NCBI RefSeq assembly: GCF_016793485.1
Contig: NZ_JAEULZ010000026.1
Coordinates: 1-64,000, forward strand
Reading direction: 5' to 3'
Length of the DNA stretch: 64,000 bases
Source of the DNA: Mesorhizobium sp.
GTDB taxonomy: Bacteria > Pseudomonadota > Alphaproteobacteria > Rhizobiales > Rhizobiaceae
Part shown: positions 28,677-37,519 of the stretch, in pieces
Numbering within the stretch: the first letter of the stretch is position 1
Layout of the letters: each line of letters opens with the position of its first letter
The notes under the pieces: model-generated
Seen by the model: only the letters and a program-made list of their open reading frames with translations
What the model was told of the DNA's origin: nothing
Database searches by the model: none
Program-made: the position numbers and the translations under genes

Positions 28677-30377
28677 CTAGGCCTCGCCGAACAGGCCCTT
28701 GCCAACGGTCTGTAGAAGTCCCCATGCCTCGTCGTAGGTCTTGGGTTCGTCGCTTTCGGGAAGTTTGGCCTTGGCGACGAGCGCCCCCATCAGGGCCTGC
28801 GCAGGCGGGCTCAGCGGAGCGTTTCCGGCTTCAGGCGAAAATGGCCCCGCCTTTTCCGGGTTTGGCGGGACATATTGCGGCGTTGTTTCCGGCCAATCCC
28901 AAGGCTGGCGCGGTTCGGTGAGATTGATCGCGTTGGTGATATCGCGCGCGCCGGTGTCACGCGCCGTCAGCGGCTCCAGCCCGAACTTGCTGCAAAGCGT
29001 GGCCACGACGGCGGCGTGGTGCATCTCGTCGTGGATGATCGTCCCGGCCTTGGTGTAGGCGGAGATGGCGATCGCGGGGACACGAACGCCCAGACGGTCG
29101 AACTGGAACCCCATCTCCGTGTCCGTCATCGGCCCCGGCGGGACGGCGGCGGGTGGCGGGACGTGGTCGTGGATGCCGCCATGCTCGTCGAAGGTGACGA
29201 GCAGCATCGTATTCACAGCGTTCGACCCCGTCGCCGAGGCGCTGTTGCGGATCGCCATATAGACATCGCTCAGCAGCTTCTCGCCGGCGCGGACGTCGGA
29301 GTTGCCGCCGACCTCGACTTCCTTCCCGTCCTCGCCCTTGAAGCTATAGGACGAGACCGGCGGATGCATGTCGTTGTGGTCGAAGATCAGCCTCGGCTCG
29401 ACGAAGGCATAGGCCGGCAGCGTTCCGGCGGCGACATCGGCATAAAACTGCTTCATCGGCTTGAAGCGGGTCTTCCAGAGCGGCTCCAGCGCCGGGCCGT
29501 TGATGAAGCCGGTGAGCGACACGACCTGGCTCTCGTCGAAATAGACGGCCCAGGAAATTCCCTTCTCCTCCAGCCGGTTGAAGATGGTCGGCACAGCGTT
29601 CGCCTTGGCGTCCATCCACTTGCCGTAGCCGGCCTTGCCACCGTTGACGACGAAGCCGGACGACGTTGACGCGTGGAAGAAGGCACGATTGCAGAAGGTC
29701 TGCGACGGCACCGCGCAGAACCACGCGTCGTAGACGGCGAATTCGCGGGCGAGCGTGCTGGTCACCGGCATCATCTCGGGGCTGAACGACCCCATGACGA
29801 CCGCGAACTCATCCTTGGTCGGCTGGCGGCCCTGCGTCGCCACGAAATTGTTGATGTAGTCGGTGACGAAGCCCTGCATTTCCGCCTTCGCGCCGGCCGG
29901 CGGCGCGTTGAACGGCGCGGTCATGTCGATGTACGTCACGTGGGCATTGCCAGGCGGATCGACCGTGCCGAACAACTGCGTGTTCACATGCGGATATTCC
30001 TCGCCCGGATCGGGGTTCGGACTGTCCATGATCGTATCGGTCGGCCCGGTGTAGATATGGGCCGGGATCGGGCCTTCCGGCGACGGGTTCGAATAGTCGC
30101 CGTTCGCGACACCGTCGAAAGTCTGGCCGGCGGGCAGCTTGCTTGGCGGATAGAGATAGCCGAGCAGATTGTCGAAGGACCGGTTCTCGAACATAAGGAC
30201 GACGAGATGGTCGAAGCCGGGCTTTTCGGGAACCGGCAAGAGCGGCGGCAGTTCGCCAGCCTGCGCACCGCTTTGCGCCTGCGCGGCTCCACCGGCCAGA
30301 GGTATTGCGCCTGCAGCCGCCGAAAGCTTCAGGAACCCGCGGCGCGACGTCTCCGGCGGCCTCTTGTCTTTTGTCAT
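28677..30377 (-). CDS. Tat-exported phosphoesterase (phospholipase C / acid phosphatase family)
   Basis: The 566-residue precursor has a Tat signal (SRRGFLKLSAAAG, about 11-23, with an alanine-rich region after it). It belongs to the phosphoesterase family of non-specific phospholipase C and AcpA-type acid phosphatases. The metal and catalytic motif ENRSFDNLLGYLY begins near residue 64, and DEHGGIHDHVPPP is present in the second half. It should act in the periplasm or outside on phosphodiester or phosphomonoester substrates, freeing phosphate. GGGGG precedes the ATG. It is co-transcribed with the DHA2 transporter and divergent from the bicupin. Confidence 0.87.
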   Translation of the reverse strand: MTKDKRPPETSRRGFLKLSAAAGAIPLAGGAAQAQSGAQAGELPPLLPVPEKPGFDHLVVLMFENRSFDNLLGYLYPPSKLPAGQTFDGVANGDYSNPSPEGPIPAHIYTGPTDTIMDSPNPDPGEEYPHVNTQLFGTVDPPGNAHVTYIDMTAPFNAPPAGAKAEMQGFVTDYINNFVATQGRQPTKDEFAVVMGSFSPEMMPVTSTLAREFAVYDAWFCAVPSQTFCNRAFFHASTSSGFVVNGGKAGYGKWMDAKANAVPTIFNRLEEKGISWAVYFDESQVVSLTGFINGPALEPLWKTRFKPMKQFYADVAAGTLPAYAFVEPRLIFDHNDMHPPVSSYSFKGEDGKEVEVGGNSDVRAGEKLLSDVYMAIRNSASATGSNAVNTMLLVTFDEHGGIHDHVPPPAAVPPGPMTDTEMGFQFDRLGVRVPAIAISAYTKAGTIIHDEMHHAAVVATLCSKFGLEPLTARDTGARDITNAINLTEPRQPWDWPETTPQYVPPNPEKAGPFSPEAGNAPLSPPAQALMGALVAKAKLPESDEPKTYDEAWGLLQTVGKGLFGEA

Positions 30378-30539
30378 GTTTCCCCCAAAGGACCGCAGAA
30401 CCGGCGGCGGGAGAATGCCGCGTGCGCGGGATCACGGCAACCCCATGGATGAGCCGGTCACCACCTCTTGAAGAATGAGCGGGGGACGCCGTATCTTCGC
30501 CCGCTCCTCGCCTGCCGGGGACCAAAGCAAGGAAACAGC

Positions 30540-31580
30540 ATGACCAGCACAGCGCAGAAATCCCGGCATGTCGCCGTTCTCGCGGGTTCGCCGCGATATG
30601 AGGGGCCGCTCGGATCGATCAGCCATGTCGATGCTACCGACCTGCCGATCCTGCACAGGATGTCGATCCGCCGCCTCGTGCTGGAGGCTGGCGGCCTGCG
30701 AGAGCCGCACTGGCACGCCAATGCGAACGAACTCGGCTACTGCCTGGGCGGCGAAGCACTCGTCACCATCGCCGGCAACCACGCGCAGCGCGACAGCTTC
30801 ACAGTCACGGCCGGCGAGATGTTTTTCGTGCCCTCGGGAACGATGCACAGCATCGAAAATATCGGCCAGTACGCAGCCGAATTCGTCCTCGCCTTTTCGC
30901 ATGAGAAGCCTGAGGATTTCGGCATGCGCGCCTCGTTTGCGGCTATGCCCGACGGAGTGCTCGGCAACACTTACGACCTTCCGGCCGGCGCGTTCGAAGA
31001 GTTCGACCGGAAGGGCGAAGCCTTGGAAATCCTCTCCCTGCCCCGGCCAACACCTGTCGAAGCGCAGGCTCGCCACGTGAACCGTTACAAATACAGTATC
31101 GAGGCGGCGGCGCCGCAGATCGATTTCCACGCCGGGACAGCCCACACCACCAACGCCTCGCTCTGGCCGGCGCTGCGTGACATCGCCATGTATTCGGTGA
31201 CCATCGGCACGACTGGTATGCGCGAGCCACATTGGCATCCCGAGACGGCCGAGATGGGCTATATCGCGGCGGGCACTGTTCGGATGACCATTCTCGATCC
31301 CAACGGCAGCACCGACACCTATACGATCGGGCCGGGCAGCACCTATTTCATCCCGCGCGCCTACCCGCACCACATCGAGAATGTCGGCGAAGGCACGGCG
31401 CACCTGCTGATCTTCTTCGACCAGGTTTTTCCCGGCGACGTCGGCTACCGTACCCTGATCAACATGTTCCCGCGCCCAGTCGTGGCGGCGACGCTTGGGA
31501 TTGCGGAAAAGGACCTGCCGGACTTCCCGTTCACGCAGATCGACCCGCTGCTGGTCGACCGCATCAATCCACAGACTTGA
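30540..31580 (+). CDS. bicupin protein, oxalate-decarboxylase-like
   Basis: The 346-residue protein has two germin-type cupin barrels with metal sites. The first is EPHWHANANELGY (about 58-70) with GTMHSI further on; the second is EPHWHPETAEMGY (about 232-244) with AYPHHIENVG. This arrangement is that of oxalate decarboxylase/oxidase bicupins that bind Mn. It lacks a signal peptide, so it would be cytoplasmic. AAGGAAA precedes the ATG at 30540. Oxalate as substrate is inferred from family only. Confidence 0.82.
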   Translation: MTSTAQKSRHVAVLAGSPRYEGPLGSISHVDATDLPILHRMSIRRLVLEAGGLREPHWHANANELGYCLGGEALVTIAGNHAQRDSFTVTAGEMFFVPSGTMHSIENIGQYAAEFVLAFSHEKPEDFGMRASFAAMPDGVLGNTYDLPAGAFEEFDRKGEALEILSLPRPTPVEAQARHVNRYKYSIEAAAPQIDFHAGTAHTTNASLWPALRDIAMYSVTIGTTGMREPHWHPETAEMGYIAAGTVRMTILDPNGSTDTYTIGPGSTYFIPRAYPHHIENVGEGTAHLLIFFDQVFPGDVGYRTLINMFPRPVVAATLGIAEKDLPDFPFTQIDPLLVDRINPQT

Positions 31581-31591
31581 GGGAAGCAGGC

Positions 31592-31948
31592 TCAAGCTTC
31601 TCGCAAAATCTTCGCCATCGGCCGGCCCTTCGCCAGTTCGTCGATGAGCTTGTCGAGATAGCGTATTTCACGCATGGTCGGCTCCGCGATCTCTTCCACG
31701 CGCACGCCACAGATGAGGCCTTTGATTAGCGCTCGGGCGGGATTCATGCTCGGCGCCTGGGCAAAGAATGTCTCGAAGTCCGTCTTGTCTGCGAGAAGCA
31801 TCTCGAGCTGCTTCTGATCGTAACCAGTCAGCCAGGTGATGATCTCATCGACCTCGGCCTTTGTACGCTCTTTCTTCTCGGCCTTGGCGACATAGTGCGG
31901 GTAAACGCTGGCAAAGCTCATGGTGTAGATGCGGTGCTTTTTCTCCAC
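31592..31948 (-). CDS. DUF2200 family protein
   Basis: The 118-residue protein matches DUF2200, a small conserved family of unknown role: [39 protein letters not shown] is the family block (residues 5-43, given here only as its key pieces [11 protein letters not shown] and TWLTGY). It converges on the bicupin gene with 11 nt between stops. Confidence 0.85.
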   Translation of the reverse strand: MEKKHRIYTMSFASVYPHYVAKAEKKERTKAEVDEIITWLTGYDQKQLEMLLADKTDFETFFAQAPSMNPARALIKGLICGVRVEEIAEPTMREIRYLDKLIDELAKGRPMAKILREA

Positions 31949-32069
31949 GCCCCTCCTCCTTGTGCCGTGAGTTTAAGGGAAACTGCAGGTCGTGCCTACT
32001 CCGCCGTGGCCCATAATCTTGATCCAGCCTGCGTTATCCGACATGGATTGGTCGCTGCTATGTTGAAGC

Positions 32070-32702
32070 ATGTACACGCCGCCAGCCTTCCGCGAGGACG
32101 ATCCCTCAACCCTGCGCCAGATCATGCGGGAGGCAAGACTGTCCACCCTTGTCACAGCCACCCTTGAGGGGCTGCAGGCAACGCCGCTGCCGCTTTTCCT
32201 TGACGAGACGGAGGGTGAGCACGGTGTGCTTTATGGGCATCTCGCCAAGGCGAACCCCCAATGGAAGTCAGCGCCGACCGGCGAAGCCCTTGCCATCTTC
32301 ATGGGCCCGGATGCCTACATCACACCCTCCTGGTATGCGTCCAAGCGAGAGCACGGGAAAGTGGTGCCGACATGGAACTATGCCGCTGTCCATGCCTACG
32401 GTCCTGTCGAGTTCTTTGAGGATGAAACACGGCTGCTTCAGGCGGTAACGCGGCTGACGAACCTTCACGAGACGCCCCGCCAGCAACCATGGGCGGTTGC
32501 GGATGCACCCGAACCCTTCATCAAGTCTCAGTTGAAGGGGATCGTCGGAATGCGACTGACGATCACGCGAATCGAAGGCAAGCAGAAGATGAGTCAGAAC
32601 CGCCCCGAAGCTGATCGCCAAGGCGTCGCAGCCGGACTGGCAGAAAGCGAACGAGCGAGCGACCGTCTCGTTGCAACGATGATACCTACCCAATCGACGT
32701 GA
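32070..32702 (+). CDS. FMN-binding negative transcriptional regulator, PaiB family
   Basis: The 210-residue protein has the FMN-binding split-barrel of the PaiB family: MYTPPAFREDD at the start, HLAKANPQWK near 60, TWNYAAVHAYGPVEFF near 108 and FIKSQLKGIVGMRLTITRIEGKQKMSQNR-type ending near 160-185 (key pieces LKGIVG and KQKMSQNR). B. subtilis PaiB affects sporulation and protease genes, but biochemical function is uncertain. The gene is monocistronic and divergent from DUF2200. Confidence 0.9.
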   Translation: MYTPPAFREDDPSTLRQIMREARLSTLVTATLEGLQATPLPLFLDETEGEHGVLYGHLAKANPQWKSAPTGEALAIFMGPDAYITPSWYASKREHGKVVPTWNYAAVHAYGPVEFFEDETRLLQAVTRLTNLHETPRQQPWAVADAPEPFIKSQLKGIVGMRLTITRIEGKQKMSQNRPEADRQGVAAGLAESERASDRLVATMIPTQST

Positions 32703-32742
32703 GCGGGCATGCAGGGCGGAACAGGCAACGGCTGCCGTCGCC

Positions 32743-34620
32743 CTACTCCGCCGTAGCTTCCTCGTATTCGGTCGACATCTCCAGCCACTTCTCTTCGTGC
32801 CGGGAGAGCTGGCCGCCGAGTTCGGCGCGTTCCTTGGCAAGGCGGGTCGCCTTGATCGGATCCTTCTCGTAGAGAGCCGGGTTGGCGAGCTCGTCCTCGA
32901 TGGCGTCGATGCGCTTGCGCAGCCGGTCCATCAGCGCTTCGGTGGCCCGGATTTCCTTTGCTAGCGGCTCTGCAGCGGCGCGGCGTGCGGCAGCCTCACG
33001 GCGGCGGTCGGCCTTCGACGCCTTCTCCGCCTCGCGCTTCTCGCGGCGGTCGCCAGAAACGCCAGTGACCAGAGTCTTGTAGTCGTCGAGGTCGCCGTCA
33101 TACGGATGCACAGCGCCGTCCTTGACAAGCCAAAGCCGGTCGACGGTCGCCTCAAGCAGATGGCGGTCGTGGCTGACGAGGATGACGGCGCCCGGGAACT
33201 CGTTCAGCGCATGGACCAGCGCCTCGCGACTGTCGATATCGAGGTGGTTGGTCGGCTCGTCGAGGATAAAGAGGTTCGGCCCGTCGAAGGCGGCGAGGCC
33301 CATCAGCAGGCGCGCCTTCTCGCCACCGGACAAGTCCTTCGCGGCTGTGTTCATCTTCTCGGTGGCGAGGCCGAACTGGGCGACGCGGGCGCGCACCTTC
33401 GATTCCGGTGCTTCGGGCATCAGCCGGCGCACATGCTCGTAGGCGTTTTCCTCCGGGCGAAGATCGTCAAGCTGGTGCTGTGCGAACATCGCCACCTTGA
33501 GGCTGGGCGCGACGGTCACCGTGCCGTTCTCGGGCTTCAGCCGGCCGGCCAGCATCTTGGCGAAGGTCGACTTGCCGTTGCCGTTTGCGCCAAGAAGCGC
33601 AATGCGGTCGTCGGCGTCGATGCGCAGCGACATCTTCCTGAGGACAGGCTTGCCGGGCGTATATCCGACATCAGCCCCCTGTATTGCGATAATCGGCGAA
33701 GCGACGGTCTTGACCGGCTCGGGGAACGAAAACGGCCGCACCGTGTCGTCGACGAGGGCGGCGATGGGCTTCATCTTCTCCAGAGCCTTGATGCGCGACT
33801 GCGCTTGCCGCGCCTTGGACGCCTTGGCGCGGAAACGATCGACGAAGGACTGAAGATGCTTGCGGGCGGCTTCCTGCTTGACCCTGCCCTTCTCTTGAAG
33901 CTCGCGCTGCTCGGCCCACTGCCGCTCGAACTGGTCGTAGCCGCCGCGCCAGAAGGTCAGCTTCTTCTGGTCGAGGTGCACAATGGAATTGACCGCGCGA
34001 TTGAGCAGATCGCGGTCGTGGCTGATGAGCAAAACCGTGTGCGGGTATTTCGCGACATAGTTCTCAAGCCAAAGTGTGCCCTCGAGGTCGAGGTAGTTGG
34101 TCGGCTCGTCAAGCAGCAGCAGATCGGGTTCGGAAAACAGAACGGCCGCAAGCGCCACACGCATGCGCCATCCGCCCGAAAACGACGATGCCGGCCTCCG
34201 CTGCGCCGCATCATCGAAGCCAAGGCCGGCAAGGATCGTGGCGGCGCGGGACTCGGCCGAATGGGCGTCTATGTCGGCCAGCCGCATATGGATTTCGGCG
34301 ATGCGGTTCGGATCGGTGGCAGTTTGCTCCTCGGCCAGAAGTGCCGTGCGCTCGACATCGGCCTTCAGCACGATTTCGATCAGCGGCTCTTCGGTGCCGG
34401 GCGCTTCCTGCGCCACCTGCCCGATGCGTGTGTTCTTGGGGATGCTGACGGAACCCGTCTCGGAGCCCAGGTCGCCGGTGATCGCCCTGAACAATGTGGT
34501 CTTGCCCGTACCGTTGCGGCCGACAAGACCAGCCTTGGTCCCGGCAGGCAAAGTCAGCGACGCATGGTCGAGCAGAAGGCGTCCGGCGATGCGGAGGGAA
34601 AGGTCGTTGATAACAAGCAT
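32743..34620 (-). CDS. ABC-F family ATPase (Uup/YheS-like)
   Basis: The 625-residue soluble protein has two ABC ATPase domains. Domain one has Walker A GRNGTGKTT near 33, signature FSGGWRMR near 148 and LLLLDEPTN; domain two has GANGNGKST, LSGGEKAR and LFILDEPTN. They are joined by a charged linker (about 230-300). A C-terminal coiled-coil of Lys/Arg/Glu follows. There is no membrane domain, so it is a ribosome-associated translation factor type, not a transporter. The start is placed at ATG 34620; a GTG at 34638 is in frame, and neither has a clear ribosome-binding site. Confidence 0.92.
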   Translation of the reverse strand: MLVINDLSLRIAGRLLLDHASLTLPAGTKAGLVGRNGTGKTTLFRAITGDLGSETGSVSIPKNTRIGQVAQEAPGTEEPLIEIVLKADVERTALLAEEQTATDPNRIAEIHMRLADIDAHSAESRAATILAGLGFDDAAQRRPASSFSGGWRMRVALAAVLFSEPDLLLLDEPTNYLDLEGTLWLENYVAKYPHTVLLISHDRDLLNRAVNSIVHLDQKKLTFWRGGYDQFERQWAEQRELQEKGRVKQEAARKHLQSFVDRFRAKASKARQAQSRIKALEKMKPIAALVDDTVRPFSFPEPVKTVASPIIAIQGADVGYTPGKPVLRKMSLRIDADDRIALLGANGNGKSTFAKMLAGRLKPENGTVTVAPSLKVAMFAQHQLDDLRPEENAYEHVRRLMPEAPESKVRARVAQFGLATEKMNTAAKDLSGGEKARLLMGLAAFDGPNLFILDEPTNHLDIDSREALVHALNEFPGAVILVSHDRHLLEATVDRLWLVKDGAVHPYDGDLDDYKTLVTGVSGDRREKREAEKASKADRRREAAARRAAAEPLAKEIRATEALMDRLRKRIDAIEDELANPALYEKDPIKATRLAKERAELGGQLSRHEEKWLEMSTEYEEATAE

Positions 34621-34678
34621 GGCGGGTGGCTTTTGCACTGCAACGGTGACAACCGCAAGCCATAGCGGGCACCAAACA

Positions 34679-34705
34679 AAACGGCCCGCGCAGGGCGGGC
34701 CGTTT
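34679..34705. terminator. Rho-independent terminator
   Basis: An 11-bp stem (AAACGGCCCGC with GCGGGCCGTTT) lies 20 nt past the stop of the glycine-rich gene. On the minus strand it is followed by TTTTGTTTG, a usable U-tract. It separates this gene from the ABC-F gene. Confidence 0.82.
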
Positions 34706-34724
34706 GTCCTGTTCGTCGATCAGA

Positions 34725-35351
34725 TCAGCGGCTGGCCATCTGCACCAGCCGGCACAGTGCGGCGATATCTGCATCGATCTGCACTCCAGCGCCCATAACC
34801 TGTTTGCAGCGCTTCTTGGTGCGGATAAGTTCACGTTCCGACATTTGAGCGACGACCCGATTCAATCCCGGGTTGTTAGTGCCGGGAATACCTGGAGTGC
34901 CAGGTGTACCAGGCGTACCCGGTGTCGTTGGAGTGCCGACGCCGACACCGACGCCTACATTGACGCCGCTGCCAACATTGACACCTACTCCGGCCCGGAC
35001 GCCATTGCCCACAGCCGCGCCGACGCCGGCCGTAACGCTGTTGCCGACATTGGCGCCGGCCCCGGCCCTCACGCCACTGGAACCGCCGATGGACGCGCCT
35101 AGCCCGGCGCTGACGGCGCTTCTGCCGCCCACCGATGCACCGGCACCGGCGTTAATCCCGCCGGATCCACCGATGGAAGCTCCGGCCCCAACGCCGAGTC
35201 CGCCGCCTGATCGACCTCCGACCGATGCCCCGACACCGATTCCTCCGACGCCAACACCGACGCCGATTCCTCCCGCTACGGCGGGACCACAAAGCAGCGC
35301 CAATACCGCGGCGCCTGCGAAAAGCTTGGAAAACTTCGCTTGGTTGCTCAA
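34725..35351 (-). CDS. secreted glycine/valine-rich repeat protein of unknown function
   Basis: The 208-residue precursor has a signal peptide ending PAVAGG (about residue 27). About 115 residues of Gly-Val-Ala repeats follow, such as GAGASVGG and GVGVNVGSG, with a loose period of 8-16 residues. Next is a short TPGTPGTPG linker (about 140-153) and a conserved-looking C-terminal block of about 45 residues with two cysteines (RKTKKRC-like RTKKRCKQVM and IAALCRLVQ). The low-complexity part resembles glycine-rich surface proteins, but I do not recognise a family. It has its own terminator and is divergent from MarR. Confidence 0.7.
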   Translation of the reverse strand: MSNQAKFSKLFAGAAVLALLCGPAVAGGIGVGVGVGGIGVGASVGGRSGGGLGVGAGASIGGSGGINAGAGASVGGRSAVSAGLGASIGGSSGVRAGAGANVGNSVTAGVGAAVGNGVRAGVGVNVGSGVNVGVGVGVGTPTTPGTPGTPGTPGIPGTNNPGLNRVVAQMSERELIRTKKRCKQVMGAGVQIDADIAALCRLVQMASR

Positions 35352-35560
35352 GGTACTCTCCTTCTGGTTGCTGCTTGACAGCCGACCTGAGGCAAGCTGC
35401 CTGCGACACTAGAAGTGTAGACCTCATACAAAAAACGGCCATTCGGATCGAAAGTGATGGTATTCGGGGTATTTTCCCGACTCATGGCCTTTGATTCAAA
35501 TTGTTCATGAGCGGCCTCGACGGCAACCTGTGGCTGATGCGGAAGCGCAGAGCACATGGC

Positions 35561-35589
35561 CTTGACGCGCGGTTCGTCTTTGTTAACTG
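35561..35589 (+). promoter_or_regulatory. putative promoter of the MarR gene
   Basis: TTGACG (35561-35566) is followed after 17 nt by TAACTG (35584-35589). Transcription would start near 35596, 16 nt before the MarR ATG at 35612. The rest of the 260-nt divergent region holds a small palindrome (TTTGA-T-TCAAA at 35490-35500) but no other clear signal. Confidence 0.4.
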
Positions 35590-35611
35590 TCTGTCCCGAA
35601 ACGGTTCAAGC

Positions 35612-36094
35612 ATGAACGATAAGTCGGACCTTCCCTGGGACAGCCCCCGCTTTCGCAACTGGGTGGCGGTGACCAAAGCATGCCATGCGGTCGAGCGCGC
35701 GGCAGCGGCTGCACTGGCTCCGCTGAACCTCAAGCCCGCGCAATTCGACGTGCTGGTGGCGCTCCACCGGCATCCCGGCATGTCCCAGCACGATCTCGCG
35801 CGAAAGCTAATGGTCGGACGCTCGAACATCACAATGTTGCTGCCGCACCTGGAAAAGCGGGAACTGGTCGAGCGCCAGATTGACAAGAAGGATAAGCGCG
35901 TCTTGCGGCTTGCGCTCACCGACGGCGGAGAAGCCCTGCTCCTGCAGGCGCTGCAAGTGCATGCCGCATTGGTGGAAAAGGTGATGAGCCGCTCCAGCTT
36001 CGACGAATGCGAGATGATCGGCAAGCAGATGCGCAAGGTTGCCGACGTGCTCGATATAGAGCCCGACCACGAGGTCAGGCAGCGGCGCGACTGA
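35612..36094 (+). CDS. MarR-family transcriptional regulator
   Basis: The 160-residue winged-helix regulator has the MarR pattern: LKPAQFDVLVALHRHPGMSQHDLARKL (about 40-66, quoted here by its ends), recognition helix GRSNITMLLPHLEKRELV and wing KKDKRVLRLALTDGG. No cysteine stands at the usual OhrR sensing position, so it is not an obvious peroxide sensor. The start ATG 35612 fits the predicted promoter. Its 3' end overlaps the end of the convergent msrQ by 20 nt. Confidence 0.86.
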   Translation: MNDKSDLPWDSPRFRNWVAVTKACHAVERAAAAALAPLNLKPAQFDVLVALHRHPGMSQHDLARKLMVGRSNITMLLPHLEKRELVERQIDKKDKRVLRLALTDGGEALLLQALQVHAALVEKVMSRSSFDECEMIGKQMRKVADVLDIEPDHEVRQRRD

Positions 36095-36938
36095 TCCGCC
36101 CTCGGGCGGCGCCAGTATCCCGGCCACCAATCCTTGGTCGAACGAAAGCAAGCAACGCCAGCCCGAGCCCGGCCGCAAGGATCCACCACGCTGGCCTGAT
36201 TGAGTATGAGAACTGCAAGTTGGCGGCGAGCACCTTCCCCGGCGGCACGCCGGTTGCAAGGCCATACCAGGCATATTCGATCGCCGCCGTTCCCAACGCC
36301 GCGACGATCGCAATCGTGACCATAACCGGGACCGAGGTGATGGCGAACCCACGCCAGCGCGCCACCCTGCAAAGCATGAGCAACAAAAGGAAGCCTGCCA
36401 TCAAGGTCGGTTCATAAACGTCCGCCTTAGACTGGATGAAGAAATGGAAGGCGGCCAGAGGCGCTATCACATACACAAGCCTGTGCAGCCGGTTCCAGTT
36501 GCCGCCAAGACGCCTGATCGCGGCATCCGTCGAGGTTACGCCGAGCGCGACCAGACCGAGGAGCGAGACAAAGCCGATTGTGAGATAGAAGCGCAGGGCG
36601 ATTTCGGAGGCAATGCGCGCAAAGTCGAACTGCAGGTCGAGCGCGTAGAGCGTGAAGTGAGAGAGCGCGTAACACATCGTGCCTATGCCCAGCATCCGCC
36701 TGACGAGAATGAGCTTCGGCCAGCCCGCGATGAAGCGCAGCGGCGTCACCGCCAATGACAGCCAGAGGAAGCGGATCGCCCAATCGCCAGTGCGCAGGAT
36801 GGCCTCGTCGATCGGGCGCGGCCCGAGGTCGCCGCTGAGTGCGCGCCACGCAATCCAGATGGCTGGCACGCAGATTCCGGCAAAAACAACGGCCTTGAGG
36901 GGGGAGAATTTCCCGGATCGATCGGTCCAAGGCGTCAT
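36075..36938 (-). CDS. msrQ: MsrQ, heme-binding membrane subunit of methionine sulfoxide reductase system
   Basis: The 287-residue protein has six or more membrane helices and ferric-reductase-like heme-binding histidines (YALSHFTLYALDL, LHRLVYVIAPLAAFHF), as in MsrQ/YedZ. In the known system MsrQ passes electrons from the quinone pool to periplasmic MsrP, a Mo enzyme that repairs oxidised methionine. No msrP is present in this window, which is unusual because the two are normally adjacent. The C-terminal tail (about 250-287) is longer than usual and arginine-rich. Confidence 0.85.
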   Translation of the reverse strand: MTPWTDRSGKFSPLKAVVFAGICVPAIWIAWRALSGDLGPRPIDEAILRTGDWAIRFLWLSLAVTPLRFIAGWPKLILVRRMLGIGTMCYALSHFTLYALDLQFDFARIASEIALRFYLTIGFVSLLGLVALGVTSTDAAIRRLGGNWNRLHRLVYVIAPLAAFHFFIQSKADVYEPTLMAGFLLLLMLCRVARWRGFAITSVPVMVTIAIVAALGTAAIEYAWYGLATGVPPGKVLAANLQFSYSIRPAWWILAAGLGLALLAFVRPRIGGRDTGAARGRISRAAA

Positions 36939-37016
36939 TGGCGGTTCCAGCTACTCGCTCAGATACGACGAAACCGCAGGCTTTGTTGCGGCAACAGCAT
37001 CAAAAAGCGGTGACCG

Positions 37017-37367
37017 TCAGTCCCGCGACAGGCCTTTCGCCTCCAGCGACGCAATGTAGTCCGACCATACCGCGTCCTTGTCGTGCCCCAACCGGTGCAG
37101 ATAGTTCCAGGTGAAAATGCCCGTGCTGTGGCCGTCGTCGAAGACGATCCGAACGGCATAATTGCCGACCGGCTCGATCTTCGAGATCGCGACGTTGCGC
37201 TTGCCGGGCACGGTGACGCGCTGCTCCGGCGAATGGCCCTGCACCTCCGCGGAAGGCGACGCGACACGCAACAGTTCGGCCGACAGATCGAACGGCTCAT
37301 GGTCTTGATAAGTCACGGTAAGCGTCCTCCGATCCTTCGAGACCCTTAGTTCCTTCGGCGCGGTCAT
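37017..37367 (-). CDS. DUF971 (GBBH-like N-terminal) domain protein
   Basis: The 116-residue protein matches DUF971, a zinc-less fold like the N-terminal domain of gamma-butyrobetaine hydroxylase. Family pieces are LTVTYQDHEPFDLSAELLR (about 16-34), KIEPVGNYAVRIVFDDGHSTGIFTW (by its ends, about 63-87) and YLHRLG. Function is unknown, though some homologues are linked to iron-sulfur or Moco biology. It is divergent from moaA, with 152 nt between starts. Confidence 0.85.
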   Translation of the reverse strand: MTAPKELRVSKDRRTLTVTYQDHEPFDLSAELLRVASPSAEVQGHSPEQRVTVPGKRNVAISKIEPVGNYAVRIVFDDGHSTGIFTWNYLHRLGHDKDAVWSDYIASLEAKGLSRD

Positions 37368-37519
37368 GGATTCTTCCAGTTTTCAATGGCCTTGGTAGGG
37401 CATAAGTCGTTCAGCGGCATCCACTTTTCCTAAAAAACTTGAACGGGTGGCCAGATCGTATCACATCACGGTATATAACGCCCGGCCGGAACGACGGCAC
37501 AGTTGGAACAGGCACATAC

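Noticed and set aside
33106-34665. 519-residue plus-strand frame opposite the ABC-F gene
   Set aside because: The ABC-F protein on the other strand explains the sequence fully; no conserved motif on this strand.
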